Shown: piece by piece, positions 1 through 9,285 of the stretch
Position numbering within the stretch: position 1 is the first letter of the stretch
Layout of the letters: each line of letters opens with the position of its first letter
Assembly (NCBI RefSeq): GCF_004364935.1
Contig: NZ_SOBT01000008.1
Location: forward strand, 1,243,534-1,307,533
Source of the DNA: Panacagrimonas perspica
Lineage (GTDB): Bacteria; Pseudomonadota; Gammaproteobacteria; Nevskiales; Nevskiaceae
DNA: 64,000 nt
Reading direction: 5' to 3'
Position numbers and translations under genes: made by a program
The notes under the pieces: model-generated
Told to the model about the DNA's origin: nothing
What the model saw: the letters and a program-made list of their open reading frames with translations, nothing else
The model's database searches: none

Positions 1-2
1 CC

Positions 3-593
3 GCGAAGCTGGGGCTCAAGATGGCGACGTTCGTCGTCAGCCCGATGGACGTCATGGCGCCACAGCTCCACAAGTACCGCGAGGTCTTCGAGGAAACGCA
101 TGGAACACCGGCGCCGCCGCCGATGGTCTGCGACATGATCACGATCCACGAGGACGAGGAAGAGGCGCTGCGACTGCATCGCGAGGCGGTCGGCGCGTAC
201 TTCTTCTCGCTGATCAAGCATTACGAGCTGGCGGGCAACCACTTCAAGGACATCAAGGGCTACGAGTCCTACGATGCGATGGCCGGCATGTTCAAGGCCG
301 CCGGCATGGACCGCGCCGCCGAGGCCTACGTGCAGTCCAACCTGTACGGCACGCCGAAGACGATCGTCGAGAAGATCCGCGCGAACCTGGAAGTCGCGGG
401 CGACTACGACATGTCGACGATCTTCTCGATCGGTGCGCGTCCCTACCCGCAGGTCGAGTCGATGATGCGCATGTTCGCGGAGCGGGTCACGCCGGAGATC
501 GTGAAGATGCGGACGAAGCGTTTCGCGTCCACGCCGCAGCGGTCGATGCGTGGAGCGAACGCGGGATCTTCGATGCCGGTCACCGCCGCGTAA
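3..593 (+). CDS. LLM-class flavin/F420 oxidoreductase, C-terminal part (5' end outside window)
   Basis: The reading frame is open from the left edge, so this is the C-terminal ~195 residues of a bacterial luciferase-like monooxygenase (full members are 330-400 residues). The visible part has the late TIM-barrel features of the family: a segment starting KLGLKMATFV, an acidic helix typical of the insertion region, and a GTPKTIVEKI segment like the GTP-x-x-V motif that precedes the last helices. The flavin or F420 preference cannot be read because the N-terminal half is missing. It is one of six LLM proteins in this window, and at least one of those (fgd) uses F420. The tail after about residue 170 is low-complexity and probably disordered. 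Confidence 0.8.
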   Translation, partial: AKLGLKMATFVVSPMDVMAPQLHKYREVFEETHGTPAPPPMVCDMITIHEDEEEALRLHREAVGAYFFSLIKHYELAGNHFKDIKGYESYDAMAGMFKAAGMDRAAEAYVQSNLYGTPKTIVEKIRANLEVAGDYDMSTIFSIGARPYPQVESMMRMFAERVTPEIVKMRTKRFASTPQRSMRGANAGSSMPVTAA

Positions 594-608
594 TTTCGCG
601 GCGACGTT

Positions 609-1448
609 TCAGCGGCTCAACGACTGCTGCCATTCGCGCGGCGACAATCGGCACTGCGCCTTGAACGCGCGGGATAGCGCCGCCTCGCTGCCGTAACCCA
701 CCTCCAGCGCGATCAGTTTCAGCGGCCGTCCCTTGCGCAAGGCGGCCTGCGTCAGCCGCACCCGCCAGGCCTGCAGGTAGTCGCCCGGCGTGCTGCCGAC
801 GACATCGTGGAACGCATTGGCGAACGCGCTGCGCGACATGCCGGCGACCTCCGCGAGCGCATCGAGCGACCACTTCCGCTCCGGCTGTTCGTGCACCGCC
901 ACCAGTGCCTTGCGCAGCTTGGGGTGCGACATCCCGCCGAGCATGCCGCCTTGCAGCCCGCATGATTCCATCAGGTGGCGCAGCACCTGGATCAGCACCA
1001 CCTCGAACAGCCGGTCGATCATTTCCCGACGGCCGCAGTTGCTGCTGGCAGCCTCCTCGATCAGCAGTGACAGCGAGCGATCGATGCCGTCGATGTTCGC
1101 CAGCGGAAGGCAGGTCACGTCTGGCAGCGCACTGGCGATCGGATTGCTCGCGCCGCCTTCGAAGCGCAGCTCGGCGCAGGTGGTGACGGCCTCGTCGCGC
1201 ACGTCCGACACGAAGCGGCGGGCCACCGGCCGCGGGTACAGCAGCAGGCTCGGCTCGGCGATCTTCAGCGGCGCCGATCCCGGGTGGATGACCTCGAGCG
1301 TTCCCGAGCGGACCAGGTGCAGCTGGCCGCGCTCGGCCGGTGCGTCGAAGTCGGTGATGCCGCACAGCGTGCCGGAGCGGAACAGCTGGGCCCGCACCGG
1401 GAAATGGGTCAGCAGGGCGTCGAGGCGGTCGGTGCAGGCTTCGGTCAT
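609..1448 (-). CDS. AraC-family transcriptional regulator (cupin N-terminal domain)
   Basis: A 279-residue regulator with an N-terminal AraC-type cupin sensor domain (about residues 1-170) and a C-terminal double helix-turn-helix (about 180-275). The second helix-turn-helix carries the usual [13 protein letters not shown] signature and an SPREW end. I chose the ATG at 1448; a TTG six codons upstream is possible but has no better ribosome site. It is divergent from the ohr-like gene across a 111-bp spacer with repeated GATCTA half-sites. Cupin-type AraC regulators next to an oxidoreductase or peroxide gene usually control that neighbour, so regulation of ohr is a reasonable inference. The ligand is unknown. 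Confidence 0.88.
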   Translation of the reverse strand: MTEACTDRLDALLTHFPVRAQLFRSGTLCGITDFDAPAERGQLHLVRSGTLEVIHPGSAPLKIAEPSLLLYPRPVARRFVSDVRDEAVTTCAELRFEGGASNPIASALPDVTCLPLANIDGIDRSLSLLIEEAASSNCGRREMIDRLFEVVLIQVLRHLMESCGLQGGMLGGMSHPKLRKALVAVHEQPERKWSLDALAEVAGMSRSAFANAFHDVVGSTPGDYLQAWRVRLTQAALRKGRPLKLIALEVGYGSEAALSRAFKAQCRLSPREWQQSLSR

Positions 1449-1456
1449 GAATGTAC

Positions 1457-1498
1457 GATCTATCAAGTAAACGATGTTTTTGATGATCTACCGTACTC
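1457..1498. promoter_or_regulatory. Candidate AraC operator between the araC-type gene and ohr
   Basis: The short spacer between the divergent genes has two GATCTA copies, at 1457-1462 and 1485-1490, 28 bp apart. It also has an imperfect dyad (GTACGATC near 1453 against GATCTACCGTAC near 1485). AraC proteins bind direct repeats, so this is a plausible binding site, but it is inferred only from position and repetition. Confidence 0.35.
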
Positions 1499-1559
1499 CT
1501 GTCTGCGTAAAGTGGCTCCTGCCAAGCGGCACTCATCCACCCAACGAAGGAGTCACACC

Positions 1560-1985
<426 letters not shown>

Positions 1986-2025
1986 GCGCAGACCCGACGA
2001 CGTCGAACGAATCCGGAGAGAACCC

Positions 2026-3039
2026 ATGAAACTCAAAACCACATTGATCGCGGCCGCAACGGCCGCCGTCTTTTCCAACGCGGTGTTCGCTGCCGGCAGC
2101 GCCGGCGTCGAGTACCACACGCAGGCCTTCCTCGAAGCCCTCGCCGCGGGCGGCGGCAAACCGCTGGAGACGCTGCCTGTCACCGACGCCCGCCAGGTAC
2201 TGGTCGACGCGCAGAAAGGCGCCGCCCTGCCCGCGGCCGATGTCAGCGAGAAGTCGATCGTCGTCGACGGCAAGACGCTGAAGCTCACGATCGTGCGGCC
2301 CGCGGGGGCCAAGGGCGTGCTGCCGGCCTTCATGTTCTTCCACGGCGGCGGCTGGATCCTCGGCGACTATCCGACGCACGAACGCCTGGTGCGCGACCTG
2401 GTGTCGGAGTCCGGAGCGACGGCGATCTTCGTGAACTACACGCCCTCGCCGGAAGCGCACTACCCGGTCGCGATCAACCAGGCCTACGCCGCGACGAAGT
2501 GGGTCGCCGGGAACGGCGCGCAGATCCAGGTCGACGGCAAGCGGCTCGCCGTCGTCGGCAACAGCGTCGGCGGCAACATGGCGGCAGTGGTCGCGCTGAT
2601 GGCCAAGGACAAGGGCGGACCGGCGCTTCGTTCGCAGATCCTGTTGTGGCCGGTGACCAACGCCAGCTTCGAGGATGGCTCGTACGATGCCTACGCCGAA
2701 GGGCATTTCCTGACGCGCAACATGATGAAGTGGTTCTGGGACGCGTACACCACCGATCCGCGCGAACGTCAGCATCGCTACGCATCCCCGCTGCTCGCCA
2801 CGCAAGAACAGCTCACCGGCCTGCCGCCGGCCTTGATCCAGACCGCGGAGAAAGACGTGCTGCGCGACGAGGGCGAGGCGTATGGCCGCAAGCTCGACGA
2901 CGCCCGCGTGCCGGTGGTCGTCACGCGCTACAACGGCCTGATCCACGACTACGGTCTGCTCAACGCATTGTCGGAAGTCCCGGCGACACGCGCTGCGCTG
3001 CACCAGGCGACCGAGGAGTTGAAGGCCCGCCTTCGATGA
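2026..3039 (+). CDS. Secreted alpha/beta hydrolase, hormone-sensitive-lipase-type esterase
   Basis: A 337-residue esterase with a Sec signal peptide (residues 1-22, cleavage probably after AVFA). The oxyanion-hole motif FFHGGGWILGDY lies near residue 105, and the nucleophile elbow GNSVGGNM (G-x-S-x-G) near 183. A C-terminal region holds the expected Asp (TAEKDVLRDEG) and His (GLIHDYG). This is the HSL/family IV pattern, active on short acyl esters or acetylated compounds. The substrate is unknown. It follows ohr by 40 bp and has a GGAGAG ribosome site, so the two may be co-transcribed. A periplasmic location is inferred from the signal peptide. Confidence 0.9.
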   Translation: MKLKTTLIAAATAAVFSNAVFAAGSAGVEYHTQAFLEALAAGGGKPLETLPVTDARQVLVDAQKGAALPAADVSEKSIVVDGKTLKLTIVRPAGAKGVLPAFMFFHGGGWILGDYPTHERLVRDLVSESGATAIFVNYTPSPEAHYPVAINQAYAATKWVAGNGAQIQVDGKRLAVVGNSVGGNMAAVVALMAKDKGGPALRSQILLWPVTNASFEDGSYDAYAEGHFLTRNMMKWFWDAYTTDPRERQHRYASPLLATQEQLTGLPPALIQTAEKDVLRDEGEAYGRKLDDARVPVVVTRYNGLIHDYGLLNALSEVPATRAALHQATEELKARLR

Positions 3040-3155
3040 GGACGAAAGGCCGCACCGAAGGCGGCGTGCCCTTCGGTGCGGCACTGGCAGGTTTGCCCTG
3101 ACGACGGGACATCCGGGGCCTCGCTATCCTCCCCTTCCATTTTCCGGAGTTCCGC

Positions 3156-4232
3156 ATGACGTCCCTGTTCGATCCCATCCGCGTCGGCGCCATCGACTGT
3201 CCCAACCGCATCTGGATGGCACCGCTCACCCGCGGACGCGGTACGCGCGAGCACGTTCCTACCGACCTGATGGTCACCTACTACACGCAGCGCGCGTCGG
3301 CCGGCCTGATCATTTCGGAGGCCACCGGCATCAGCGAGGAAGGCAGCGGCTGGCCCTATGCGCCCGGCCTGTGGAGTACGGAGCAGGCGACCCAGTGGAA
3401 GAAGGTGACGGACTCGGTACATGCCGCCGGCGGCCGCATCTTCGCGCAGCTCTGGCACATGGGACGCGTGGTGCACCCGTCGCTGCACGGCGTTCACCCG
3501 GTTTCGTCGAGTGCGACCGTGGCGCCGGGCAAGGCGCACACGTACGAAGGCCGGCAGCCCTATGTCGAGGCGCGTCCCCTCGCCCTCGACGAGATTCCGC
3601 GCCTGCTCGGCGACTACGCGAACGCCGCGCGCCAGGCGCTTGCCGCCGGTTTCGACGGTGTGCAGCTGCACGCCGCCAACGGCTATCTGATCGACCAGTT
3701 CCTGCGGGACGGCGCCAACAAGCGCACCGACGCGTACGGCGGCCCGGTCGAGAACCGCGTGCGCCTGCTGCGCGAGGTGGTGCAGACGCTGATCGACGTC
3801 GTCGGCGCGGATCGCACCGCGGTGCGCCTGTCGCCCAACGGCGATTCGCAGGGCGTCGACGACAGTGACCAGGACACGCTGTTTCCCGCCGCAGCGGTGG
3901 AACTGTCCAAGCTGAAGATCGCGTTTCTCGAACTGCGCGAGCCCGGCCCGAACGGCACGTTCGGAAAATCGGATCGGCCGGCGGTAGCGCCAAAGATCCG
4001 CAAGGCGTTCGACGGGCCGTTGATCCTGAACTCCGACTACGACTTCGACTCGGGCGCCAAGGCACTGGCGAGCGGTGTCGCGGACGCGATCTCCTACGGC
4101 CGGCCATTCCTCGCGAACCCGGATCTGCCGACGCGCTTTGCGAAGGGCCTGCCGCTCAATCAGGACGAGATGGCGACGTGGTATTCGCAGGGAGAGAAGG
4201 GTTACATCGACTATCCGACGGCGTCCGCGTAA
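3156..4232 (+). CDS. Alkene reductase / NADH:flavin oxidoreductase (old yellow enzyme family)
   Basis: A 358-residue FMN-dependent ene-reductase of the NemA/XenB type. It starts with the SLFDPIRVGAI strand typical of the family and contains the substrate-binding HAANGYLIDQFLRDGANKRTD segment in short form (HAAN, His and Asn pair near residue 172). A GRPFLANPDLP phosphate-binding loop lies near 325. Members reduce activated C=C bonds, quinones, nitro compounds or nitrate esters with NAD(P)H. A GGAG-like ribosome site precedes the ATG. It ends beside a broken cupin gene, and no regulator is adjacent apart from the more distant AraC. Confidence 0.93.
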   Translation: MTSLFDPIRVGAIDCPNRIWMAPLTRGRGTREHVPTDLMVTYYTQRASAGLIISEATGISEEGSGWPYAPGLWSTEQATQWKKVTDSVHAAGGRIFAQLWHMGRVVHPSLHGVHPVSSSATVAPGKAHTYEGRQPYVEARPLALDEIPRLLGDYANAARQALAAGFDGVQLHAANGYLIDQFLRDGANKRTDAYGGPVENRVRLLREVVQTLIDVVGADRTAVRLSPNGDSQGVDDSDQDTLFPAAAVELSKLKIAFLELREPGPNGTFGKSDRPAVAPKIRKAFDGPLILNSDYDFDSGAKALASGVADAISYGRPFLANPDLPTRFAKGLPLNQDEMATWYSQGEKGYIDYPTASA

Positions 4233-4239
4233 CCGACAC

Positions 4240-4480
4240 CGGAAGGCGCCGACGACGCTGGCACGTCGCGCCGAGCCGCCAGTTCGTCATCGCGATGCGC
4301 GGCTCGCTGGACGTCGAGAGCACCGACGGGGTGATCAAGCGGTTCTCGCCGGGCGACCTGTTCATGGCCGATGACCGTCAAGGCCAAGGTCACAGGACCC
4401 GCGTCGTCGCAAACCATTCGCTGCTGATGTTCCTGAACGTCGCCGAAGACTTCGATGTGGAGCGCCGGGCGGTCACGTAG
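4240..4480 (+). pseudogene. Remnant of a small cupin-domain gene (C-terminal part only)
   Basis: The frame here translates to the second half of a cupin_2 fold: WHVAPSRQFVIAMRGSL, then DGVIKRFSPGDLFMADD, then QGHRTRVV. This is the usual end of small cupins of 120-140 residues. There is no ATG in this frame; it can only be opened from inside the upstream oxidoreductase gene, at a GTG at 4178. The N-terminal cupin strands are missing. I read it as a gene truncated by a deletion that joined it to the end of the oxidoreductase gene. A short translated product cannot be excluded. Confidence 0.55.
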
Positions 4481-4549
4481 CCGCCTCCCGCGCCCTGCCT
4501 CCCGATGAGCCGCTCGACGAGCGGATGAGCGCAGGCCCCGGACGCAGAC

Positions 4550-4580
4550 AAAAAAAGGGGGCTCCGATGAGCCCCCTTTT
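4550..4580 (-). terminator. Rho-independent terminator of the Ig-repeat lipoprotein gene
   Basis: The 8-bp stem GGGGGCTC / GAGCCCCC has a 4-nt loop (4557-4576) flanked by A4/T4. On the minus strand it is followed by a run of seven T. It lies 20 bp past the stop codon at 4600. The T-run on the plus strand is only four bases, so it mainly serves the minus-strand gene. Confidence 0.85.
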
Positions 4581-4599
4581 CAATACCCGTCCGCTACCG

Positions 4600-7500
4600 C
4601 TACAGCGCCGGCAGCCCCACCGTGCTGCAGGCCTGAAGGACGTTCACCGTCTGCAGCGTGTTTTCCAGCAGTCCCAGCGTCGCCAGGCCCGACACGAAGG
4701 TCAGACGCAGCCCGTCGAACGGCAGGGTCGGCACGATCGAGACCAATCCGCGCTCGCCACCATCGCCCAGGACGGACAAGCCGAGCAGATCGGCACGCAG
4801 CGGAACCAGGGGCTGACCCGAGGTCTGCTGGACCACGCCACCCAGCAACGTCGACACCTGGATCTGCGAGAGCACCGCCGCCTGCAGCAACTGGCCCACC
4901 GGACGCGAGATCAGGAAGCCCGCCGGGGCTCCTGGCGCGAACGGCGCCTGATTGGAGGAGACCGTCACCGACGCCGTCGCATTGAGCAGACCCAGCGGCA
5001 CGTTGATCGTGCCGAAGGTCGAATTCGATGCGTCGATCACGTTGGGCGTGTTGCTGACGCTGCACAGCAGGCACAGCAGGCTCGAACTGTCGGCGACCGT
5101 TGCGGGCGGCGCCTGGATCGGCGAGCTGCACACGTTGGCCACGACCGTCACGGTCGCGCCGGAGCTGCGTCCGGCCACAAGGCCAGGCGCGACACCCGTC
5201 TTCAGCGTTGCGATGATCGACGCGCTACCCGGCGCGACGCCGGTCACCAGGCCGTTGGCATTGACCGTTGCCACACCCGTCGTGCCGGACGTCCAGTCGA
5301 TGTCGGCGTCGGGAATCGGCGCCTCGGTGCCGTTGCTGTACGTGCCGATCAGCACTGCGCCCGTCGTTCCGCCCACCGTCAGGCTGCTGGTTGCCAGCTC
5401 GACGCGGGCAAGCGCGGTCAGCGTGGCCACCGGTGCCGGCGGTTCAGCGGTGGCGCAGGCCTGGAAGATCTGCACCGCCGACAACGCGGAGGCCGTGCCC
5501 GAATTCACCGTGAGCCGGATGGCGTCGTAGTCCACCGTGGTGCCGATGCTCACCAGCGCCGTGTCGAACCCGCCGAGCAGCTGCAAGCCCAGCAGATCGA
5601 GGCGCAGCGGCGTGACACCGGTGGACGAAGTCTCCACCACCACACCATTGCGCAGCGTGCTGACCTGGATCTGCGACAGCACTTCCGCCGTCAACAGGGT
5701 TCCCGCCGGCTTGCCGATGATGAAGCCGGCATTCTTCCCGGCAGGGAACGGCACCGCGTACGGCGGCGTCGGCCCCGGCGCGACGGTGACGCCCACGTTG
5801 GCGCCGAGCAGGCCGACCGTCGTGGTCGCGGTGGCGTAGTTCAGGAGATTCGCGTCGATGATGTTGCCTTCGCTGTCGACCGAGCAGCCGACGCAGAGAT
5901 CCGACGAGAACTCGACGGCGGTGGCGCCCTCGGACTGCAGCAACGGCGTCGTGCAGACCGAGCCGGTAACCGTCAGCGTCGCGGTCGCGGTGTCGGTCGG
6001 ATCCGTCTTGCGCGCGGCCGTGATCGTGACCGCACCCAGGCTCACGCCCGTTGCCTGTCCCGCTGCATTGACCGTGGCGATGGCAGTGTCGCTGCTGGTC
6101 CAGTTGACCTGATCGTCGATCGCGCCTTCGCTGTTGTCGGAGAAGCGGCCGATGGCAGTGAAATCGAAGGAGCGGCCCACCGTCACGCGTTCCGTGGGCG
6201 GCTCGATGCGCAGCAGGTCGGTCAATGTGACGCCGGTCACCGTCAGGACGGCCTGACCGGTGATGACCTGGTTCAGCGCATTGGTCGTGCTCGCCACGAT
6301 GTTGGTCTGGCCCAGAGAGACGCCGGTGGCCATCGTGAAGGCGCCGCTGGCGGGTGCGACCGTGGCGACGGCGGGAGCCGAGGACGACCAGTCCGCGACG
6401 ATCGGGCCCGTCGAGCCGTCGGTGAAGACGGCCGTCACATCGAATCGCCGCGAGGCACCGATGGCCGTCGACCCGGTAGCCGGCGTGACGACCAGCGAGC
6501 TGATCACGGTCGGCGTGACGTTGAACGCGGCAGAGCCGACGACGGTTCCGGACGTGGCGGTGACCTGCGTCGAACCGACGATGAGGCCCCGCGCAACGCC
6601 GGTCGTGGCGTCGATGGTTGCGACAGCGGGCGCCGAGACGGCCCATACGACGCCGGTCGGTGCGCAGGGCGCGGTCGTTGCCGAGAACGGCGCGGTGGTG
6701 CACTCGCCGGACGCGATGAACTGCAGCGGCTGACCCACGGGCGCGGTACCCGGGCTTGGGGTGACCGAGATGGAGACCAGCAGCGGCGCGAAGGGCCCGA
6801 CCGTGAGCTGCGCGGTCCCCTGCACGGCGCCGACTGCGGCCGTGATCGTCGTGGTGCCGGTGGCGACCGACGTGGCGGTGGTCGTCGTGGCGGGACCCGG
6901 CAGAACGGTCGCGACGGCCTGGTTGGAGGACGTCCAGGTCGCGGAGACGGTACCCGTCGTGCCGTCGGCAAACGTGCCGGTGGCGGTGTAGAGCTGGGTT
7001 GCACCCAGCGGGATCGTCGCCGTGGGCGGCGCGATGGAAATCGAAACCAGGGCGGGTCCGGCGGCCGGTCCGACCGTGAGGCTGGCCGTTCCCTGCACCG
7101 ATCCGACCGTGGCCGTGATCGTGGCGGTGCCCTCCGCGACCGATGTGGCGGTCGTCGTCGTGGCGGGGCCCGCGAGTACCGTCGCGGTGGCCTGGTTGGA
7201 GGACGTCCAGGTGGCGGAGACGCTGCCCGTCGTGCCATCGGAGAACGTGCCGGTGGCAGTGAAGACCTGCGTCGCGCCCAGCGCAATCGTCGCCGTCGGC
7301 GGATCGATTGCAATCGAAACCAGCGACGGACCAGAAGGTCCGACCGTGAGCACCGCGGTCGCCTGCAGCGTTCCGACCGTGGCGGTGATCGTGCTGGTGC
7401 CGGTGGCCACCGACGTGGCGGTGGTCGTCGTCGACGGGCCTGCCAGAACGGTCGCGGTGGCCTGGTTCGAGGACGTCCAGGTCGCGGAGACGTTACCCGT

Positions 7501-8229
7501 CGTGCCGTCGGAGAAGGTTCCGGTGGCCGTGAAGACCTGCGTGGTGCCCAGCGGAATCGTCGCCGTGGCCGGGTCGATCGTGATCGAGACCGGGACCGGA
7601 GTCGGCGGCCCGACCGTGAGCTGCGCGGTGGCCTGAGCGGTTCCGACCGTGGCCGTGATCGTGGTGACGCCGGTCGCAACGGAAGTGGCGGTCGTCGAAG
7701 CCGACGGGCCCGGTACCACGGTGGCGACTGCCGTGTCGGAAGACGTCCAGGTCGCGGACACGGGCGTCGTGGTGCCGTCCGAGAACGTGCCGGTGACGCT
7801 GAAGACCTGCACGTCGCCAAGCGGAATCGTGACCGTCAGCGGATTGATCGCGATCGAGTCGAGCGTCGCGGGGCTGATCGTCAACGTTGCAGGAGCGGCG
7901 TCGATGCCGTGCGCGCGGGCGCCGATCTGCGTCGTGCCGGCCACCAGCCCGGTCGCAAGACCGTCGCCGTCGATGCTGGCGTTGGTGTTGTCGACCGTCC
8001 ACTCGACATTGTCGACCACGCGCTCCTGGCTCGTTTCATCCGAACCCGGGGGTGTCGTGTACGTGCCGATGGCCTGGAACTGCACCGTGCCACCGATCGG
8101 GGCCGTCGCAACCAGCGGAACAATCCGCAGCGTCTGCAGAACCGGCGAGAAGTCGGGGCTCGAAATGCCGCCGCAACCCGCCGCGATCAGTGCGAACAAT
8201 CCGATGAGGATCGTCTGGAAAAACTTCAT
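4600..8229 (-). CDS. Large Ig-like (BIG_2) repeat lipoprotein with a duplicated cysteine-containing domain
   Basis: A 1209-residue surface lipoprotein. The signal peptide ends in a lipobox (LIAAGC, Cys19). It then has about eight bacterial Ig-like repeats of 80-95 residues, each with a GTFSDGTTxxVSATWTSS-type core, a VATV strand and a TITATVG strand. Four consecutive repeats are almost identical. Residues ~759-925 and ~1034-1202 are two copies of a domain I cannot name. Each starts with a Cys, has an LCxxCSV pair, a GFxIxxPxG strand and an LSQIQVSTL strand, and ends in a QAC. One Ig repeat separates the copies. Adhesion or cell-surface structure is likely; the partner is unknown. It ends in a strong terminator. 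Confidence 0.85.
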   Translation of the reverse strand: MKFFQTILIGLFALIAAGCGGISSPDFSPVLQTLRIVPLVATAPIGGTVQFQAIGTYTTPPGSDETSQERVVDNVEWTVDNTNASIDGDGLATGLVAGTTQIGARAHGIDAAPATLTISPATLDSIAINPLTVTIPLGDVQVFSVTGTFSDGTTTPVSATWTSSDTAVATVVPGPSASTTATSVATGVTTITATVGTAQATAQLTVGPPTPVPVSITIDPATATIPLGTTQVFTATGTFSDGTTGNVSATWTSSNQATATVLAGPSTTTTATSVATGTSTITATVGTLQATAVLTVGPSGPSLVSIAIDPPTATIALGATQVFTATGTFSDGTTGSVSATWTSSNQATATVLAGPATTTTATSVAEGTATITATVGSVQGTASLTVGPAAGPALVSISIAPPTATIPLGATQLYTATGTFADGTTGTVSATWTSSNQAVATVLPGPATTTTATSVATGTTTITAAVGAVQGTAQLTVGPFAPLLVSISVTPSPGTAPVGQPLQFIASGECTTAPFSATTAPCAPTGVVWAVSAPAVATIDATTGVARGLIVGSTQVTATSGTVVGSAAFNVTPTVISSLVVTPATGSTAIGASRRFDVTAVFTDGSTGPIVADWSSSAPAVATVAPASGAFTMATGVSLGQTNIVASTTNALNQVITGQAVLTVTGVTLTDLLRIEPPTERVTVGRSFDFTAIGRFSDNSEGAIDDQVNWTSSDTAIATVNAAGQATGVSLGAVTITAARKTDPTDTATATLTVTGSVCTTPLLQSEGATAVEFSSDLCVGCSVDSEGNIIDANLLNYATATTTVGLLGANVGVTVAPGPTPPYAVPFPAGKNAGFIIGKPAGTLLTAEVLSQIQVSTLRNGVVVETSSTGVTPLRLDLLGLQLLGGFDTALVSIGTTVDYDAIRLTVNSGTASALSAVQIFQACATAEPPAPVATLTALARVELATSSLTVGGTTGAVLIGTYSNGTEAPIPDADIDWTSGTTGVATVNANGLVTGVAPGSASIIATLKTGVAPGLVAGRSSGATVTVVANVCSSPIQAPPATVADSSSLLCLLCSVSNTPNVIDASNSTFGTINVPLGLLNATASVTVSSNQAPFAPGAPAGFLISRPVGQLLQAAVLSQIQVSTLLGGVVQQTSGQPLVPLRADLLGLSVLGDGGERGLVSIVPTLPFDGLRLTFVSGLATLGLLENTLQTVNVLQACSTVGLPAL
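6799..7881. repeat. Tandem ~270-bp repeats inside the Ig-repeat gene (4 units)
   Basis: Four consecutive units begin with the same GACCGTGAG word at 6799, 7072, 7342 and 7612, so the period is 273, 270 and 270 bp (90-91 codons). Identity between units is high by eye at the DNA level, including synonymous positions, which implies recent duplication or gene conversion. The last boundary is approximate. Confidence 0.85.
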
Positions 8230-8664
8230 GGCCCCTGCTCCCTAGTCCGAGAATATTGCCAACCGCAGATACATATACGCGACGCTTGGGCGTCGACTAC
8301 CCCCATCATAAGCTTCATTCGCTGCAACGTTGAATGGCACTTTGCATGGAGAGGACGACGGAAGGCGTCGAGCAGCCGACGCCGGGCTGATCGTATCGAT
8401 GATCCTCGAAGCATTCGGAACCGCGAGCCAGGACGTCGGGCGCCTGGAATCAGCAGGGGGCCATGCTTGCGTCTGTCGGGAGATGGCGCCGCCGTGCGGA
8501 GCCTCGGCTCGCGGACGGCCCGAGGTGAACGCACCGTCATGAGAAGGGCGCAGGACCGGCCGAATCAAAAAATCGTCCCCTGCTGTCGAAATCACGCTGC
8601 GCCATTCGTCGAACGGAAGACAACGCCGAAGACTGTCCCTGTCGAACGCACTGGACGAACCGCC
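8230..8664. other. 435-bp divergent intergenic region, no gene seen
   Basis: It separates the Ig-repeat lipoprotein gene (minus) from the VOC gene (plus). The part nearest the lipoprotein gene is relatively AT-rich (GAATATTG, ATACATATACG) and holds a candidate promoter. The rest has only overlapping short frames in several phases with no ribosome site or recognisable product. Confidence 0.6.
8305..8334 (-). promoter_or_regulatory. Candidate sigma70-type promoter of the Ig-repeat lipoprotein gene
   Basis: On the minus strand, TTCAAC (8329-8334) and TATGAT (8305-8310) are 18 bp apart, which would give a leader of about 70 nt before the ATG at 8229. It fits by eye, with no experimental support. 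Confidence 0.4.
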
Positions 8665-9084
8665 ATGCCCAAGATGATCTACATCAGCCTGCCCGTCACC
8701 GACCTCAAGGCGTCGATGACCTTCTATGAAGCCCTCGGTTTTTCGAACCAACCTCGCTTCACGGACGCGACCGCCGCCTGCATGGCCTGGAGCGAGGCCA
8801 TCAACGTCATGCTGCTGACCCACGCGAAGTGGCGCACCTTCACGACGCGCCCCATTCCGCCGCCGACCTCGAGCGAGGTGGCGCTCAACCTGTCTTGCGA
8901 CAGCCGCGAGGCGGTCGACGCCATGAGCGATGCGGCGGCCGCGAACGGCGGAACGGCCGACATCAACCCGCCTCAGGAGCACGGCTTCATGTACGGGCGA
9001 GACATGGCGGACCCCGAGGGCCACATCCTGGGTGCGATGTGGATGGACCCCGCAGGAATCCCATCGAACGATCAAGGCCCCTGA
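8665..9084 (+). CDS. VOC-family (glyoxalase/dioxygenase fold) protein
   Basis: A 139-residue single VOC protein. It opens with the characteristic KMIYISLPVTDLKASMTFYE strand-helix unit and ends with DPEGHILGAMWMDP, which contributes the last metal-ligand-type residues. Such small VOC proteins (often named glyoxalase or lactoylglutathione-lyase-like) bind metal and small substrates, but this group has no firmly assigned reaction. The start at 8665 is set by the conserved N-terminus. The same frame is open far upstream only because it runs antisense to the repeat gene. Confidence 0.87.
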   Translation: MPKMIYISLPVTDLKASMTFYEALGFSNQPRFTDATAACMAWSEAINVMLLTHAKWRTFTTRPIPPPTSSEVALNLSCDSREAVDAMSDAAAANGGTADINPPQEHGFMYGRDMADPEGHILGAMWMDPAGIPSNDQGP

Positions 9085-9285
9085 AGGTGATTGCACGGGG
9101 CCGGACGTCCGCTTCCGGATAATTCACACCCGGGCCGGGTCGCGTTCCTGCGGCTGGCCGGGTCGACGAGGCGTCCCGGGCATCAGCCCGGGCGCCGCAA
9201 CGCCCCCGGTTTCGTCAATGACGGATCCGCGACGCGGCGCGGACGGGATTCATCCGCGGCCGGAATCGCTCCGGCGAGAGGACCG

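Noticed and set aside
1449-1466. Upstream TTG start for the first AraC-type gene
   Set aside because: It adds six residues into the divergent spacer with no better ribosome site than the ATG at 1448.
6799-7881. 270-bp repeats considered as CRISPR or an integron-like array
   Set aside because: The units have no spacers and code for a continuous Ig-like protein repeat.
4525-8664. Very long open frame on the plus strand opposite the Ig-repeat gene
   Set aside because: It is a GC-driven shadow: Arg/Gly/Asp-rich repeats mirror the antisense codons of the Ig repeats. Only its last 139 codons (VOC protein, from 8665) look real.
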